Position numbers and translations under genes: made by a program. The notes under the pieces are model-generated. The model did not search any database, was not told where the DNA came from, and saw only the letters and a list, made by a program, of their open reading frames with translations. A DNA stretch of 64,000 bases, from contig JAEKNN010000008.1 of NCBI GenBank assembly GCA_016464795.1, positions 43,446 through 107,445 of the forward strand, read 5' to 3'. Below, piece by piece: positions 25,043 through 39,502 of this stretch. Every line of letters starts with the position of its first letter. The stretch's first letter is position 1. Source of the stretch: Candidatus Amunia macphersoniae. Lineage in GTDB: Bacteria > Chloroflexota > Dormibacteria > Aeolococcales > Aeolococcaceae.

Positions 25043-25085
25043 GAGAGCGACCCCACCCACCTGGGCCGCTTGGGGTGCGCGAAGA

Positions 25086-25466
25086 TCAGTGCGACGACTT
25101 CGCTGGTCGCCCCGCCTGGGCCGCGGCGAACGCCTCGACGATCAGGCCATCGAGCTGACCGGCGTCCAGCGACTCACCCCGGGCGAGGTTGATCGAGCGG
25201 GATTTTTTCGAATCCAGGCCGCTGTTGAAGAGGTGCTCAGGGTCGGTGAGCGCGGCACCGTCGAAGAAGTTGTACTTGGTGTGGTTCGCGAATGCCGACA
25301 TGGCGCAGACCAGGCGTCCGTTGACGAGGAACACCGGCACGTCCCACTTCCATCCTTCCTCCACGGCGGGCGCGGCCTTGTGGACGGCTTTGCGGAAGCG
25401 CGTGAGGTTCTTGCTCTGCCAGTCGGGGAGCGCGGCGACGAAAGCGTCGATCTGTGCTGTGGACAT
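25086..25466 (-). CDS. DUF1801 domain protein
   Basis: 126 residues: STAQIDAFVAALPDWQSKNL, EEGWKWDVPVFLVNGRLVCA, FANHTKYNFFDGAAL and FNSGLDSKKSRSINL. It matches the DUF1801 branch in which a W-(K)-WxxPxF motif leads the core strand. Function unknown. Distantly similar to the protein at 16065..16442. It lies between the TetR gene and the end of the giant operon. Confidence 0.85.
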   Translation of the reverse strand: MSTAQIDAFVAALPDWQSKNLTRFRKAVHKAAPAVEEGWKWDVPVFLVNGRLVCAMSAFANHTKYNFFDGAALTDPEHLFNSGLDSKKSRSINLARGESLDAGQLDGLIVEAFAAAQAGRPAKSSH

Positions 25467-25495
25467 GACGGGGATTGCCCTCCTTCGGCGATCTC

Positions 25496-28400
25496 TCAGG
25501 GCACCTTGTGCACGGCCCGGGCGCGGTTGGCGACGCCGGTCAGATGAACCGGATGATGGTGGACGCGTTCCTTGGCAAAGAGGATCGGTGCGAACGTGAC
25601 CTCCTCGTCGACGGCTGTTCCCTCAAACGTGATCGATGCGATCTCAGGGCCGATGTTGCCCTGGAAGCGCATGTGGAGCTGGTAGGTGCCGCGCGCGGTT
25701 CCCGCAGGAAGCACCAGGCTCCTGGTGCCGTCGCCACACCAGAGCGGGATCACGCCGTCGAGTGGCGTCGCGGCCGCATCCCCGGGATCGAGCGACGTCC
25801 AGTTCCAAAGACGTCGCCACGGCAGCGGCTCGGGCGAGTGGAGGACTATCGCCAGCACATTGTCGGCGCCGTCGACGATCAGACTCAGCTCCGTGTCCGG
25901 CGGTGGAGGCACGCTGCGTTGCCCGGCGAGCTCAGGCAGGCCGAGCGCGTCGACAAGGCCGTCGAAGACGACACCCGACGCGCTGGCGTACACCCGCCAT
26001 GCGGCCTCGACCGTGTCGCGCTGCTGCTGCAGCTGTGTCTCGGCGCCTGGTGCGGACGGATCGAAGCCGTTCATGAACCCGTCCACTGTGGATCGGGCGA
26101 CTGCATAAGCCTGCTGCGCCGCCGCCCTTGCCGCCTCGCCGCTGCTCGCGCCGGCGAGCCATGTGTGCGCATCGCTGGCAGCCTGGTAACGACGCACCGG
26201 GTGTACTGTTGAGGGCACGCTCACCTGCGCCACCGCACCGTGCATGTGTGCGCTGAAGTCGTGGTACCTGGACGTTGCGAAATGCAGCGTGTGCAGTGGC
26301 GTCAACGAGTCCTCGGCACTCCAGAGCTCGACGAGGGCGTCGCGAATCGCGATCGGGTCGTCGGTGTTGGTCAGCTGGCGTTGCCTTCGCCCTGGCACCG
26401 GAATCGGGCCGGCAACGACGTCCACCTCGTACCGCGCACGCGGCCTCAACGGGACCGGCCACAGCGCCCGCGCCTCGGCGGCGGCCTCGGCCGCGAGGAG
26501 GTACTGGCGGATGATCTCCTGCAGTCCCGACGACAGCTCGCCGGCGCTGGCGACGTCGGCAGCGTTCAGGGTCACGCCGTTGTCCGCGGCGAGCGAGACG
26601 ATCGCTGCCTGCGCCGGTGTGCTCAAACGCTGCGACCTGATCGCTGCAGCTGGAGCGCCCAGCTGAGCCCCGTCTCCCACCGGCGCGCTGGCGACCGCTT
26701 GCGACGACCGCTGGTCAACCACGAGAGCCACCTCCTCGCGGATGTGCACCGGCACCCTTGGCGTGGCAGCGCCGGTGATCGCGGGCGGCATCGGCGGCAT
26801 CAGCGGGGCGCCCACGACCGCGCTCTGTCCCGGCGCGGATGGCACGGTCACCGCGATGGTCGGCACCAGCGTGTGGTTGTGGTTGCGGTCGCGGCAGCGC
26901 AGGTGCAGCGCCCGCGTGAGCGAGCTCACTCCCCGGCCGGCTGTCCCGGCGAGCCCTGAGCCCTCAGCCGCTGCCACATAGAGAGCATTGACGTAGGACT
27001 CATTGAACTCGACGTTGAGGTCGTAGCCGTAGTACGCGACCCTGTCGCCGTTCCCCGGCCACGACCACTCCACGTAGCTCTCGAGGTTGACGAGTGTGCC
27101 CGTGCGCGGTGACTGCCCTGGTTCAGGGTATCGAGCGCGAATGATCGGTGCCTGCTTGGGATCCAGCGGTGGATCCGGGACGGGAATCGCCGCCGCCGTG
27201 GGCGGACCGGCGCCAAGGTTGGCGCCGGCCAGGTCGACGAGTCCCGGACCGGTGACAGTCTGGAAGTACGCGAACTCGATGACGGGGTTGGCGCCAGGTG
27301 CAGGGGCTTCCAGCGAGTTGTCACCGAGGCGGCGCGCGTCGATCTGGGTGACAGCTTTGACACCGTACAGCGCCGGAGCAGCGGGCAGGATGGGAAGCTC
27401 CCTGTCCGGATCCTTCCACTCGACTCGCTCCAGCACGACGGTGCCGGCGGCAGGAATGGTGATCACCAACGTCCGCACCGCGCGAATCTCCGTGGGGATC
27501 ATGCCCCTGGGCAGGTTGCTCTCGTCGAGTGTGAATCCGAGTGGGACACCGTCGGCGCTGACGGCAGGGCAGTCGTAGTTCCAAAACTCACCGTTCGGCA
27601 CCTGGTGCCACCCGACGATTCGTTGCAGCCGCTCAGGCTGGGGCAGGTCGATGGTGACGTGCTTCACCCCCGCCTTCCCCAGACTGACGCGCAAGCCGAT
27701 CCCCGCGCCGATGCCCCACGCCTCGACACCGTCATCGAGCGAGAAGGCGGCCCCGCCGACCGAGAACTGCTTCCCCAGCTTCTTGAGGTAGGGGACCGAG
27801 GTGAAGTCGGCGCTCCCGGCGTCCCCCGGGATGGTGACCACGGTGCGGACGTGGAGCGCGATGTTGGGGCGCTGCGTGACCACGCTGCCAGGGACGTTGT
27901 CAACCTGCCATTCGCCGGTGAGCTTGACTCCGGGGAGCCCGTTACCGAACGAATCGGCGACCAGAGTCCAGCCGGATGAGTCCTTGCGGTAGAAGGCGAG
28001 CTGAAGCAGCTTGTTCTGGTACGCGTAGCGCGGTCGCGGTGGGGACAGCGTGAGGTTCGACATGTCGTCGCGCATCTCTCCGCCTGGCGATAGCTTGTCC
28101 CACACATCCGGCCCGATGGCGGTGTCTTCGACGGGCAGTGTCGTGACCGCGGCGGCGCTGTCGAATGCCGCGACAGCGCCGTTCTTTCCAGCGGTGTCCA
28201 CGGTGGGATGGCTGAACTTCAGCGTGAAGTGAGCGTCCTGCGGCACCATCGGCACGATCCCCTGGGCGAGGTGAGCGTCGTCGATGTCCGGAGTGGCGTC
28301 GAGCCCGTTGTTGGCAGCCACACGCGCCGCCCAGGTCGCGTCACTCCGCGACAGGGCCAGCATCCCGTGGACCTGGGGGTCCTCGTAATCGAGCATCGGG

Positions 28401-30736
28401 TCGGGCAGGCCGTGGTCACCGTGCACCAGCAGCGGCCAGTGGTCACCGAGTCTGCGATGGTCGGTGACCTCCGCTTCCAGGCGCGACAGCGCCAGCGGTG
28501 GGTTCGGGACCGTTCCGTCGTCGCCGCCCCAGGTCAGCCCAATGCTGGCACTGATGTCGGGAAGAGGCCACGGCAGAGAGATGGAGACGTCGAACTCGCC
28601 ATGCACCCAGAACGGTGACGGAGCGCACCCCTCGATGAGCGCGTCCACGCTGGCGCCCACGCCGATGCCGAATGCCGAGAGATGCGCCTCGCCATGGATC
28701 TCGAGGCCCGCACCCACCTCCAGAGGACGCCACTGCACAGCAGCGATTCCGGCGATGTAGGCCTTCACACCGACGCTGAGCGGCCCGAAGTCCCATGACT
28801 TGTCATAACCGATGTAGGCACCGAGCTGCAGGCCATCGTCGCCGATGAGGAAGTAGGCGTCGACCTCGAAGATGTCAAAAAATCGTGCACTGACCCGCTT
28901 GTCGTGACGAGGCTTGCCGAGGGCCAGGTACCAGCCTGTGCTAGGTTTGACGAAGAGCTCGGCGGTGCCGTGGACGTCGACGACTGCCGGCTTCTTGTAG
29001 TGAACATCGATTGCCATGTCGAACGAGCCGGCTTCGACGTCGAGGACGGCCATCGCATTGAAGAGACCCGGTTGCTTGGGTGACTTCTTGGGATTCTTGA
29101 GGATGTCGGCAGTGCCGACGAGCATGATCACCGGCCCTGGCATCATGAACACGAACATCACAGTTGCCGACACCAGGTGACCATTGGTGGCCTGGCTGCC
29201 GATGGTGGCACCGGCCCCGAATGCATACGCCCCGTGATCGGGCCACATCCACTTGTTCAGGTCCGTCGCCGTGAAAATGCCTGTGCTGCTGGGATCGTCA
29301 TCGTCGCCGCCGTCCTTGTCGTCGCTGGCGCTCGAGTCCTTCGCTGCGGGAGCGTTGGGATCAACTCCGGGACTCTTGGCGTCGATCTGGATCTGGCCGG
29401 TGCTGTTGTCGGTGGGGAAGGCATACCAATCCCACCAGGTCCGACCCGCCGACGCTGGGTCGGGCCGCAGGTTGTACGCGAAGAGGCCCTGCAGACCGGT
29501 GAGGGAGATGCCTGCGAACAGCGGGAGCCCGGGGGTCAGGCTGGCGGCCATGGTGATGGCGACCACCTGAGCGGACCCGATGTGGCCGGTGAGAAAGTCG
29601 CCGTCGATCTCGAGCTTGATCGGCAGGATCTTCAGTTGCAGTGAGCCCTTGAGCAGGTCGAGGGGGAAGATCTCGCCGAGCCGGTTTCCCTGGGGCAGGG
29701 CGATGTTGGAGTCCTGATTGTCCCAGTCATTTTGATTCGCGGCGTGAACGTGATCGATCGAGCCCTTGAACTCCAGCACACCCGGCACCTTGGCTTCGAC
29801 ATCGATGCCGGCAAAGCTCACGTGCCCTGAGTCCAGCCCGATCTTGAAGCCGCGAACCGAACCGCCAATCGACAGGGCCTGGCCGATGCTCACTTCGGCG
29901 TCGAAGCCCACCCAGTGGTCGATGGTGCCGTCCGCCGACTTATCAGCACCCAGACCGACCTTCTTGGCATTGAGCTTGAAGCCGGTCATGTTGATGCCCG
30001 CCTTCTTCGGAAGGTCGAGCCAGCCACCGTCGATGCCCACCTCGCCGTCGCTGCTGATCCGGAGTCCCTTGAACTCGACCTTGGGCAGGTCGAATGACTT
30101 GGCCTTTTCATCGCCCGCGGGGCTGCCGTCCCCCTCGATCTTCACCGCCAGCTCACCATCGAGGATGATCCACACCTTGCCGTCCCGTGCCTCGGAGCTG
30201 ATCTGGGTTGTCGCCACCTCCAGCGCCACCGACGACAGCAGCGGATCACCGGTGGCGCTCGTGGTCAGGTCGATCACCACCTTGCCTTCGTCGTTGCGGC
30301 GGGCGGGATCGGACTGCGTCTCCGCGAGGACGAGGCCCACCCCGGTTTTACCGATGCTCAGGTCGACGTCGATCTTCTCGACCTTGCCACCGTGCACGAA
30401 GAAGGGGATGGCGATCCGTGCGGCCGCGCGCGGATTGGCCACCTTGGTGCCGCCATCCGTCACGGTGAGGGCGAGGTTCCAGAGCTCGAGCGGGAAGCCG
30501 CCGAACATCGCCGCGCCGACGTGGTTGTCGGGCGTGTACGTTCCACTCGGGTTGCCCAGCGTCAGGGTGAAGTCGCCGGGAGACGACCCGGCGGCGACGA
30601 TGACGTTGGCGGCGCCACCGGATGGGGCGGACCCAAGTGTGAGGCCGGTGCCGTCCCCAGAGACCAGGAACCCGTCGGTGCCCAGGGCCGTGTTGCACAG
30701 GTCCTTGAGCTGGCTGAGTTCGCTGGCGGTGGCCAC
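25496..30736 (-). CDS. Giant beta-rich protein, DUF6603-like (1746 residues)
   Basis: Starts at GTG 30736 behind GGAGGGAG, 11 nt after the preceding giant gene. Residues 1-450 are repeated amphipathic strands (KIDVDLSIGKTGVGLVLAE, VEFKGLRISSDGEVGIDGG, SIGGSVRGFKIGLDSGHVSF). An acidic stretch lies at about 465-480. About 490-830 contains VFMMPGPVIMLVGTADILKN, then FLIGDDGLQLGAYIGYDKSW and WVHGEFDVSISLPWPLPDI, the pattern I associate with DUF6603. The C-terminal half holds several sandwich-like domains. No signal peptide or clear transmembrane helix. No enzyme motif recognised. Function unknown; a large fibrous or barrel-like assembly is an inference. Confidence 0.75.
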   Translation of the reverse strand: MATASELSQLKDLCNTALGTDGFLVSGDGTGLTLGSAPSGGAANVIVAAGSSPGDFTLTLGNPSGTYTPDNHVGAAMFGGFPLELWNLALTVTDGGTKVANPRAAARIAIPFFVHGGKVEKIDVDLSIGKTGVGLVLAETQSDPARRNDEGKVVIDLTTSATGDPLLSSVALEVATTQISSEARDGKVWIILDGELAVKIEGDGSPAGDEKAKSFDLPKVEFKGLRISSDGEVGIDGGWLDLPKKAGINMTGFKLNAKKVGLGADKSADGTIDHWVGFDAEVSIGQALSIGGSVRGFKIGLDSGHVSFAGIDVEAKVPGVLEFKGSIDHVHAANQNDWDNQDSNIALPQGNRLGEIFPLDLLKGSLQLKILPIKLEIDGDFLTGHIGSAQVVAITMAASLTPGLPLFAGISLTGLQGLFAYNLRPDPASAGRTWWDWYAFPTDNSTGQIQIDAKSPGVDPNAPAAKDSSASDDKDGGDDDDPSSTGIFTATDLNKWMWPDHGAYAFGAGATIGSQATNGHLVSATVMFVFMMPGPVIMLVGTADILKNPKKSPKQPGLFNAMAVLDVEAGSFDMAIDVHYKKPAVVDVHGTAELFVKPSTGWYLALGKPRHDKRVSARFFDIFEVDAYFLIGDDGLQLGAYIGYDKSWDFGPLSVGVKAYIAGIAAVQWRPLEVGAGLEIHGEAHLSAFGIGVGASVDALIEGCAPSPFWVHGEFDVSISLPWPLPDISASIGLTWGGDDGTVPNPPLALSRLEAEVTDHRRLGDHWPLLVHGDHGLPDPMLDYEDPQVHGMLALSRSDATWAARVAANNGLDATPDIDDAHLAQGIVPMVPQDAHFTLKFSHPTVDTAGKNGAVAAFDSAAAVTTLPVEDTAIGPDVWDKLSPGGEMRDDMSNLTLSPPRPRYAYQNKLLQLAFYRKDSSGWTLVADSFGNGLPGVKLTGEWQVDNVPGSVVTQRPNIALHVRTVVTIPGDAGSADFTSVPYLKKLGKQFSVGGAAFSLDDGVEAWGIGAGIGLRVSLGKAGVKHVTIDLPQPERLQRIVGWHQVPNGEFWNYDCPAVSADGVPLGFTLDESNLPRGMIPTEIRAVRTLVITIPAAGTVVLERVEWKDPDRELPILPAAPALYGVKAVTQIDARRLGDNSLEAPAPGANPVIEFAYFQTVTGPGLVDLAGANLGAGPPTAAAIPVPDPPLDPKQAPIIRARYPEPGQSPRTGTLVNLESYVEWSWPGNGDRVAYYGYDLNVEFNESYVNALYVAAAEGSGLAGTAGRGVSSLTRALHLRCRDRNHNHTLVPTIAVTVPSAPGQSAVVGAPLMPPMPPAITGAATPRVPVHIREEVALVVDQRSSQAVASAPVGDGAQLGAPAAAIRSQRLSTPAQAAIVSLAADNGVTLNAADVASAGELSSGLQEIIRQYLLAAEAAAEARALWPVPLRPRARYEVDVVAGPIPVPGRRQRQLTNTDDPIAIRDALVELWSAEDSLTPLHTLHFATSRYHDFSAHMHGAVAQVSVPSTVHPVRRYQAASDAHTWLAGASSGEAARAAAQQAYAVARSTVDGFMNGFDPSAPGAETQLQQQRDTVEAAWRVYASASGVVFDGLVDALGLPELAGQRSVPPPPDTELSLIVDGADNVLAIVLHSPEPLPWRRLWNWTSLDPGDAAATPLDGVIPLWCGDGTRSLVLPAGTARGTYQLHMRFQGNIGPEIASITFEGTAVDEEVTFAPILFAKERVHHHPVHLTGVANRARAVHKVP

Positions 30737-30747
30737 GTACTCCCTCC

Positions 30748-35637
<4,890 letters not shown>

Positions 35638-35795
35638 GGGCGACCCATGCCCCTTCGTCAACCGCCGTAAACCGCGGCGCGACGCTACCACTCGCTGTGT
35701 CGCTCTTGCAATGGGTTGTGCACTGAGTCGTCGCGCACGTGAGCTCTGTGCCGATACCGCGTGCACGCTTTGGGAATATGCCGGCCCGTTGGCGG
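35638..35795. other. Upstream region of the giant-protein operon
   Basis: About 160 bases between the giant gene start and the oxidase pseudogene stop. AAGGGG is found upstream of the ATG at 35637. No clear promoter hexamers were identified. Confidence 0.3.
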
Positions 35796-36505
35796 CTACG
35801 AGTGAGCGGCAATCCCCCGAGCCGCAAGCAGCGCCACGGCCTCACGCGCGCAGCCCCAGGACAAGGTGACCCCGCTGCCGCCATGCCCGTAGTTGTGGAC
35901 GCACCTGACCCCGTCGATGTCCTCGACCTCCAGCCGCACCGTCGGTCGGCTCGGGCGCAGACCCACCTGGTGGCCGCGGATCCGTGCTCCGCGCAGCCGA
36001 GGCTCGACCTCGATGCAACGTTGCAGGATCTCGTCTGCGATGGCTGGTTCGGGCTCGGGGTCGTCGCGATCTGTCCGCCGGCATTGGCCAGCCGCAAGAC
36101 CAGGTAGGCGAGGTAGACCTCCATCTCCACCAGTGGCACGGTTGTCCACCAGGCGGCCGCGAATCCGGTGGGCAGCTCATCTGACGAGCACGGTTGGAAA
36201 CCGGGCAGCGGCGGACCGCTGCCTCGGCTGGCGAGGCGTCCGCGTCGCAGGGTGACGCCGGCAGCAGCGCCGCAGGCGAGCGCGGTGAACTCCTCGATCG
36301 ATGTGCGCGCCCAGGCTGTCGCGGGATCATCGGGGGCCGCAACGCTCGGCCCGACCATCGCCGACGCGACCGCCGACGTGGTTGCCGACGGCGCCAGCGT
36401 GCTGCGCAGCTGTACCCGCAGTCCTTGCTCGGCAAGGCAGATCCCCGTGGTCAGGCCGATCACCCCGGCACCCACCACGACCACATCGAAGGGGGCTTGA
36501 GGCAC
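35796..36505 (-). pseudogene. D-amino-acid oxidase, internal deletion plus frameshift
   Basis: From GTG 36505 the frame gives FDVVVVGAGVIGLTTGICLA (FAD-binding GxGxxG), TTVPLVEMEVYLAYLVLRLA and GGQIATTP. The continuation is in another frame: EPEPAIADEILQRCIEVEP, GLRPSRPTVRLE and NYGHGGSGVTLSWGCA, the classic DAAO C-terminus, to the stop at 35796. The middle third, including the VNCTG and GGT blocks, roughly 110 residues, is missing; the join is near 36065. The FAD and substrate sites cannot both form. It sits immediately after a YjbR-like gene. Confidence 0.85.
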
Positions 36506-36832
36506 CTACTCGCCCTCCTTTCGCAGCGACGCGGGGGCCCGGCGACGCCAGGCGTCACCAATCAGCTCAGCCACCGTCTCCGGATCTGCCGCCGCGAGGG
36601 TGACCCGCACCCCGCGGATGCGCCCGCCCCAGAGGATCTCCGCGCACCAGGAGGGGTCGCAGTGGGTGGCCACCTGGGTCTGCTGCTCGTCGACCATCAC
36701 GTTGAGGTGTGCCTCGTCGGGCAGGGTGGCGAAGATCCGGCCACGAACGCGGAATGAGGGGAACCCGTGATGGTCCTGTTCGGCCGCCTCGCGCATCCCC
36801 ATCGCCAGACCGCGGGCGTCGTCTGCAGTCAC
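36506..36832 (-). CDS. MmcQ/YjbR-family protein
   Basis: 108 residues: HHGFPSFRVRGRIFATLPDE, LNVMVDEQQTQVATHCDPSW and WGGRIRGVRVTLAAADPETV, then LIGDAWRRRAP. This is the CyaY-like fold of MmcQ/YjbR proteins, thought to bind DNA but poorly characterised. Its stop directly abuts the start of the oxidase pseudogene, so they are one transcription unit. Confidence 0.85.
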   Translation of the reverse strand: MTADDARGLAMGMREAAEQDHHGFPSFRVRGRIFATLPDEAHLNVMVDEQQTQVATHCDPSWCAEILWGGRIRGVRVTLAAADPETVAELIGDAWRRRAPASLRKEGE

Positions 36833-37005
36833 CGCCGGTCCTCAGCGCAGGCCTCGGCTGCGGCGCTCTGCTGGGTCACATCAGGAGTGTCGTTGAGCTG
36901 CCCTCGACTCCGACACCCCGGCCGATCGCGTCTCGGACCGACCTTCCCGTTGAGCGGCTCGACCCCGCACGCTTGGACCACGCGTTCGCGCAACCCACCT
37001 AGGGG

Positions 37006-37716
37006 TTAGACTTCGACGGCGTCCAGATATCGATTCATCGGACTGTTCAGCATTGGGTACAGACATGTCTGGAACTCGTATGCACCCAGCACTGCCGGCC
37101 ACACGCTCGACGACACATCTCGCACCGCAACGATGCGCAAGTGATGCAGTCCCCCAGCGCCGTCAGACCAGTTGATCACGTCGCCGACAACGAAGCTCAG
37201 CAACGGCGTGAACACACCCTGGTTGTGACCGATGAACAGGACGCCGGTGGTGTGGCACGGGTAGAGCTGGGCGCTGGCAAGTGCCACCTCCGATGTTCCG
37301 GTGCAATCCGTGTAGTCAGGTCCGACCATAGTGTCGAGCCCGTGGGGACCGGTCAGCTGATTGCGCTGCAGCGGAGGCGTGGCGCTGGGTGTCGTCGCCG
37401 GAGGTAGCGTTGCAGTTGGTGGCGCAGACGTGGCCACTGGCGCAGACGGCGGCGCTGGCGTCGATGCAACCGTCGGCGCTGGCACAGGCGTCGAGGCAAC
37501 CGTCGCTGGCGCAGGCGTCGTCGCCGGCGTAGCTGTAGCCGCCGGTGCTGTGATGGTCAGCGCCGGGGCAGCGAAACGGGTGATGTGGTGAATGTTCGCG
37601 GTGCGGATCACGTCGGCGGTCGCGGACGGCTTGCCCACTCCCGCGGTGGCGGTTGCCCCGCCGCAACCGGCAAGTGCGCTGACAAGGGCGGTCCCGAGGA
37701 GCACTCGCTTGATCAC
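37006..37716 (-). CDS. Sortase-like lipoprotein
   Basis: 236 residues from GTG 37716 with GGAGG 8 nt upstream. A lipoprotein signal ends in SALAGCGG (lipobox Cys about residue 18). A long Ala/Pro/Thr linker occupies about 50-115. The C-terminal 120 residues resemble a sortase: GVLFIGHNQGVFTPL (His of the catalytic set), VGDVINWSDGAGGLHHLRI, EFQTCLYP (Cys) and NRYLDAVE (Arg). This His/Cys/Arg trio in the right order is my main evidence. The TLxTC motif is reduced to FQTC, so activity is uncertain. It lies next to a surface protein with VPHTG motifs, a plausible substrate. Confidence 0.6.
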   Translation of the reverse strand: MIKRVLLGTALVSALAGCGGATATAGVGKPSATADVIRTANIHHITRFAAPALTITAPAATATPATTPAPATVASTPVPAPTVASTPAPPSAPVATSAPPTATLPPATTPSATPPLQRNQLTGPHGLDTMVGPDYTDCTGTSEVALASAQLYPCHTTGVLFIGHNQGVFTPLLSFVVGDVINWSDGAGGLHHLRIVAVRDVSSSVWPAVLGAYEFQTCLYPMLNSPMNRYLDAVEV

Positions 37717-37924
37717 AGGGTCGCCTCCGCCACGAGGGGCGGAAGGGGCCAAACCCTTCAAACGCGTCGTGCGAGGCCTACTGTAACAAACCTGCGGCGG
37801 AAGTGTGAAAAGTGCTCGGACAGGGGCCGGAGGCGGAGATCCCTGAACTCAAATGGCCGCCGCCCTCCGGACGAGAAGAGCGGCGGCCAAGCCCGTGATC
37901 AGCACGGAGTGCGGGAGGGCTCGG
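37717..37924. other. Intergenic gap between sortase-like and surface-protein genes
   Basis: About 208 bases with no gene; it contains the hairpin at 37855..37888 and the ribosome site of the lipoprotein. Confidence 0.4.
37855..37888 (-). terminator. Hairpin after the ice-binding-type gene
   Basis: Perfect 9-bp arms GGCCGCCGC (37855..37863) and GCGGCGGCC (37880..37888), with a 16-nt loop, lie 36 bases after the stop. Only a short ATTTG follows on the minus strand, so termination may be weak. Confidence 0.5.
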
Positions 37925-39280
37925 TTACGCGCGGAGCCGACGGAAGAACGCGATCGAGGTGAGCAGCATTCCGACGATCAGGCATGACAGTGCGGCATTC
38001 AGGGGCAGCTGGCCAGGTGCTCCGCCCGACCCGGCACCGGTGTGGGGTACGCCTGGAGTGGAGGGAATTCCGGTGTGGGGCACGCCTGGAGTGCTGGGGA
38101 TGCCGGTGTGAGGCACGCCGGGAACCGTGGGGGTGCTGGTGGAGGGCACGCCCGGAGCTGCGGCCGGGCGCGTCACCGGAACCGGGGCCGGAGGTCCGGT
38201 CACCGTCTGGACTAGTGGCGTGGAGGTGCTGGGGAGGAGGGTGGGAGTGCCGGAGAAGACCGCGGTGATCGGGTGCGTCCCGGCTGCGAGGGTCGAGGTC
38301 GTCAGCGTCGCGTTGCCCGCGCCATTGACCGGGGCGCTGCCCAGCGGGGTTGTGCCGTCGTAGTAGGTGACAGTCCCTCCAGATGCTCCTGGCACCGTGG
38401 CGGTGATGCTCACTGGCTGGCCCACCGGCGAGGGGTTGGATGACGAGCTCTCCGTGGTGCTGCTCGCCGTCGGCGTCGGCGCGGCTCCGGCGCAGCTCGG
38501 CACGGTGATGGTGTCGTTGATCAGCGAGACCTGACCGGTGCGTGCCAGCGCTCGCCCTTCGATGTTCACTCCGTTGTTGACGGAGATGCTGGCCAGAGCC
38601 ATCAGGGTGCCCTTAAAGGTGGTGGTGGTGTCAAGCGTGGCCGAGCTGCCGACCTGCCAGAAGATCTGACATGCCGACGCGTTGCTGTCGAGGAAAACAC
38701 TCGATCCAGGGGCGGTGGTGAGCGTGCTGGCGATCTGGAAGATGTACACACCCGCGCCGCTCAGATGGAGCGCCCCGGTCAACTGCGCCGAGCTCGAGAA
38801 ACAGTAGACGCCAGGCGGAAGCGGTGTCGCGGACGTTCCCACGTCCTGTCCCAGCACCTTGCCGGTCTCGTCGGTGCAGGGCTGCTGGCCGGCGGCGTTG
38901 TTGTATGCGGTGGTCAGATCGCTCTGCGCGTTCGCGGCCACCCCGTCGGCAGCGTGAATCGTCCCGTTGACAACGATTCCAGGTCCGAATCCGGTGACGG
39001 CGCTGCCGGCGCTGACCCCGAGATCGCCGCTGATGTAGCTCGGTCCGGTGTTGGTGACAGTGCTGCCGCCCAACACTGCGAAGCTTTTGGCCACCCCAAG
39101 ACCGGGGGCTGTGCCGGTCAGAGCCAGGGCCGGGGTCGCCAGCGCCACTGCGGCGGCCAGGGCTGCGCCCACGGCGGCCCCTGTCTTGGCAAAGTGTCGG
39201 CCGGCGGTCGGCCGGTACACACCGTCGGCGACGGCCGCGCCGTCCTGAGGCTGGCTTTCGGGCGAGCTGTGGTGTTGCAT
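37925..39280 (-). CDS. Ice-binding-like (DUF3494) surface protein with VPHTG anchor motifs
   Basis: 451 residues from ATG 39280 behind GAGGGA. A signal peptide ends at about residue 53 (ALAAAVALATPALA). Residues 60-265 are the DUF3494 beta-solenoid: FAVLGGSTVTNTGPSYISGD, LPPGVYCFSSSAQLTGALHL, IFWQVGSSATLDTTTTFKGT. An Ig-like domain follows (about 300-375: VSITATVPGASGGTVTYYDG). Then a Pro/Thr linker holds three VPHTG pentapeptides in 11-residue repeats, a hydrophobic helix and RRLRA tail, the layout of a cell-wall sorting signal. DUF3494 proteins bind ice or act as adhesins; which one here is not known. Confidence 0.88.
   Translation of the reverse strand: MQHHSSPESQPQDGAAVADGVYRPTAGRHFAKTGAAVGAALAAAVALATPALALTGTAPGLGVAKSFAVLGGSTVTNTGPSYISGDLGVSAGSAVTGFGPGIVVNGTIHAADGVAANAQSDLTTAYNNAAGQQPCTDETGKVLGQDVGTSATPLPPGVYCFSSSAQLTGALHLSGAGVYIFQIASTLTTAPGSSVFLDSNASACQIFWQVGSSATLDTTTTFKGTLMALASISVNNGVNIEGRALARTGQVSLINDTITVPSCAGAAPTPTASSTTESSSSNPSPVGQPVSITATVPGASGGTVTYYDGTTPLGSAPVNGAGNATLTTSTLAAGTHPITAVFSGTPTLLPSTSTPLVQTVTGPPAPVPVTRPAAAPGVPSTSTPTVPGVPHTGIPSTPGVPHTGIPSTPGVPHTGAGSGGAPGQLPLNAALSCLIVGMLLTSIAFFRRLRA
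38036..38120. repeat. 33-bp tandem repeat coding for IPSTPGVPHTG
   Basis: Three in-frame units, two closely alike, place VPHTG three times before the C-terminal membrane helix of the DUF3494 protein. Confidence 0.7.
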
Positions 39281-39390
39281 GAGAGTTCCCTCGCAGTAGT
39301 GAATGCTGACAACCGCATCACGAGACGCAGACACCAGCGATCCAGGCAATCGTCATGCCCCAGATCGGATGCGGGCTAGCCAGCTCCGTT

Positions 39391-39400
39391 ACAGCGCTGT
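39391..39400. promoter_or_regulatory. Palindrome ACAGCGCTGT in the divergent gap 39281-39502
   Basis: A perfect 10-bp palindrome, with GTTAC on each side, sits between the DUF3494 gene and the SDR gene. It could be an operator; no matching regulator is adjacent. Confidence 0.35.
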
Positions 39401-39502
39401 TACTGTCCGCCGATAAACGCGGGGCAGGTCTGACAGGGCTGGTTCGCCAGCGTCACGATGTCGCTCGTACCGCCCGACGGCAAGTTCAGAGAGGTTTTCG
39501 AC

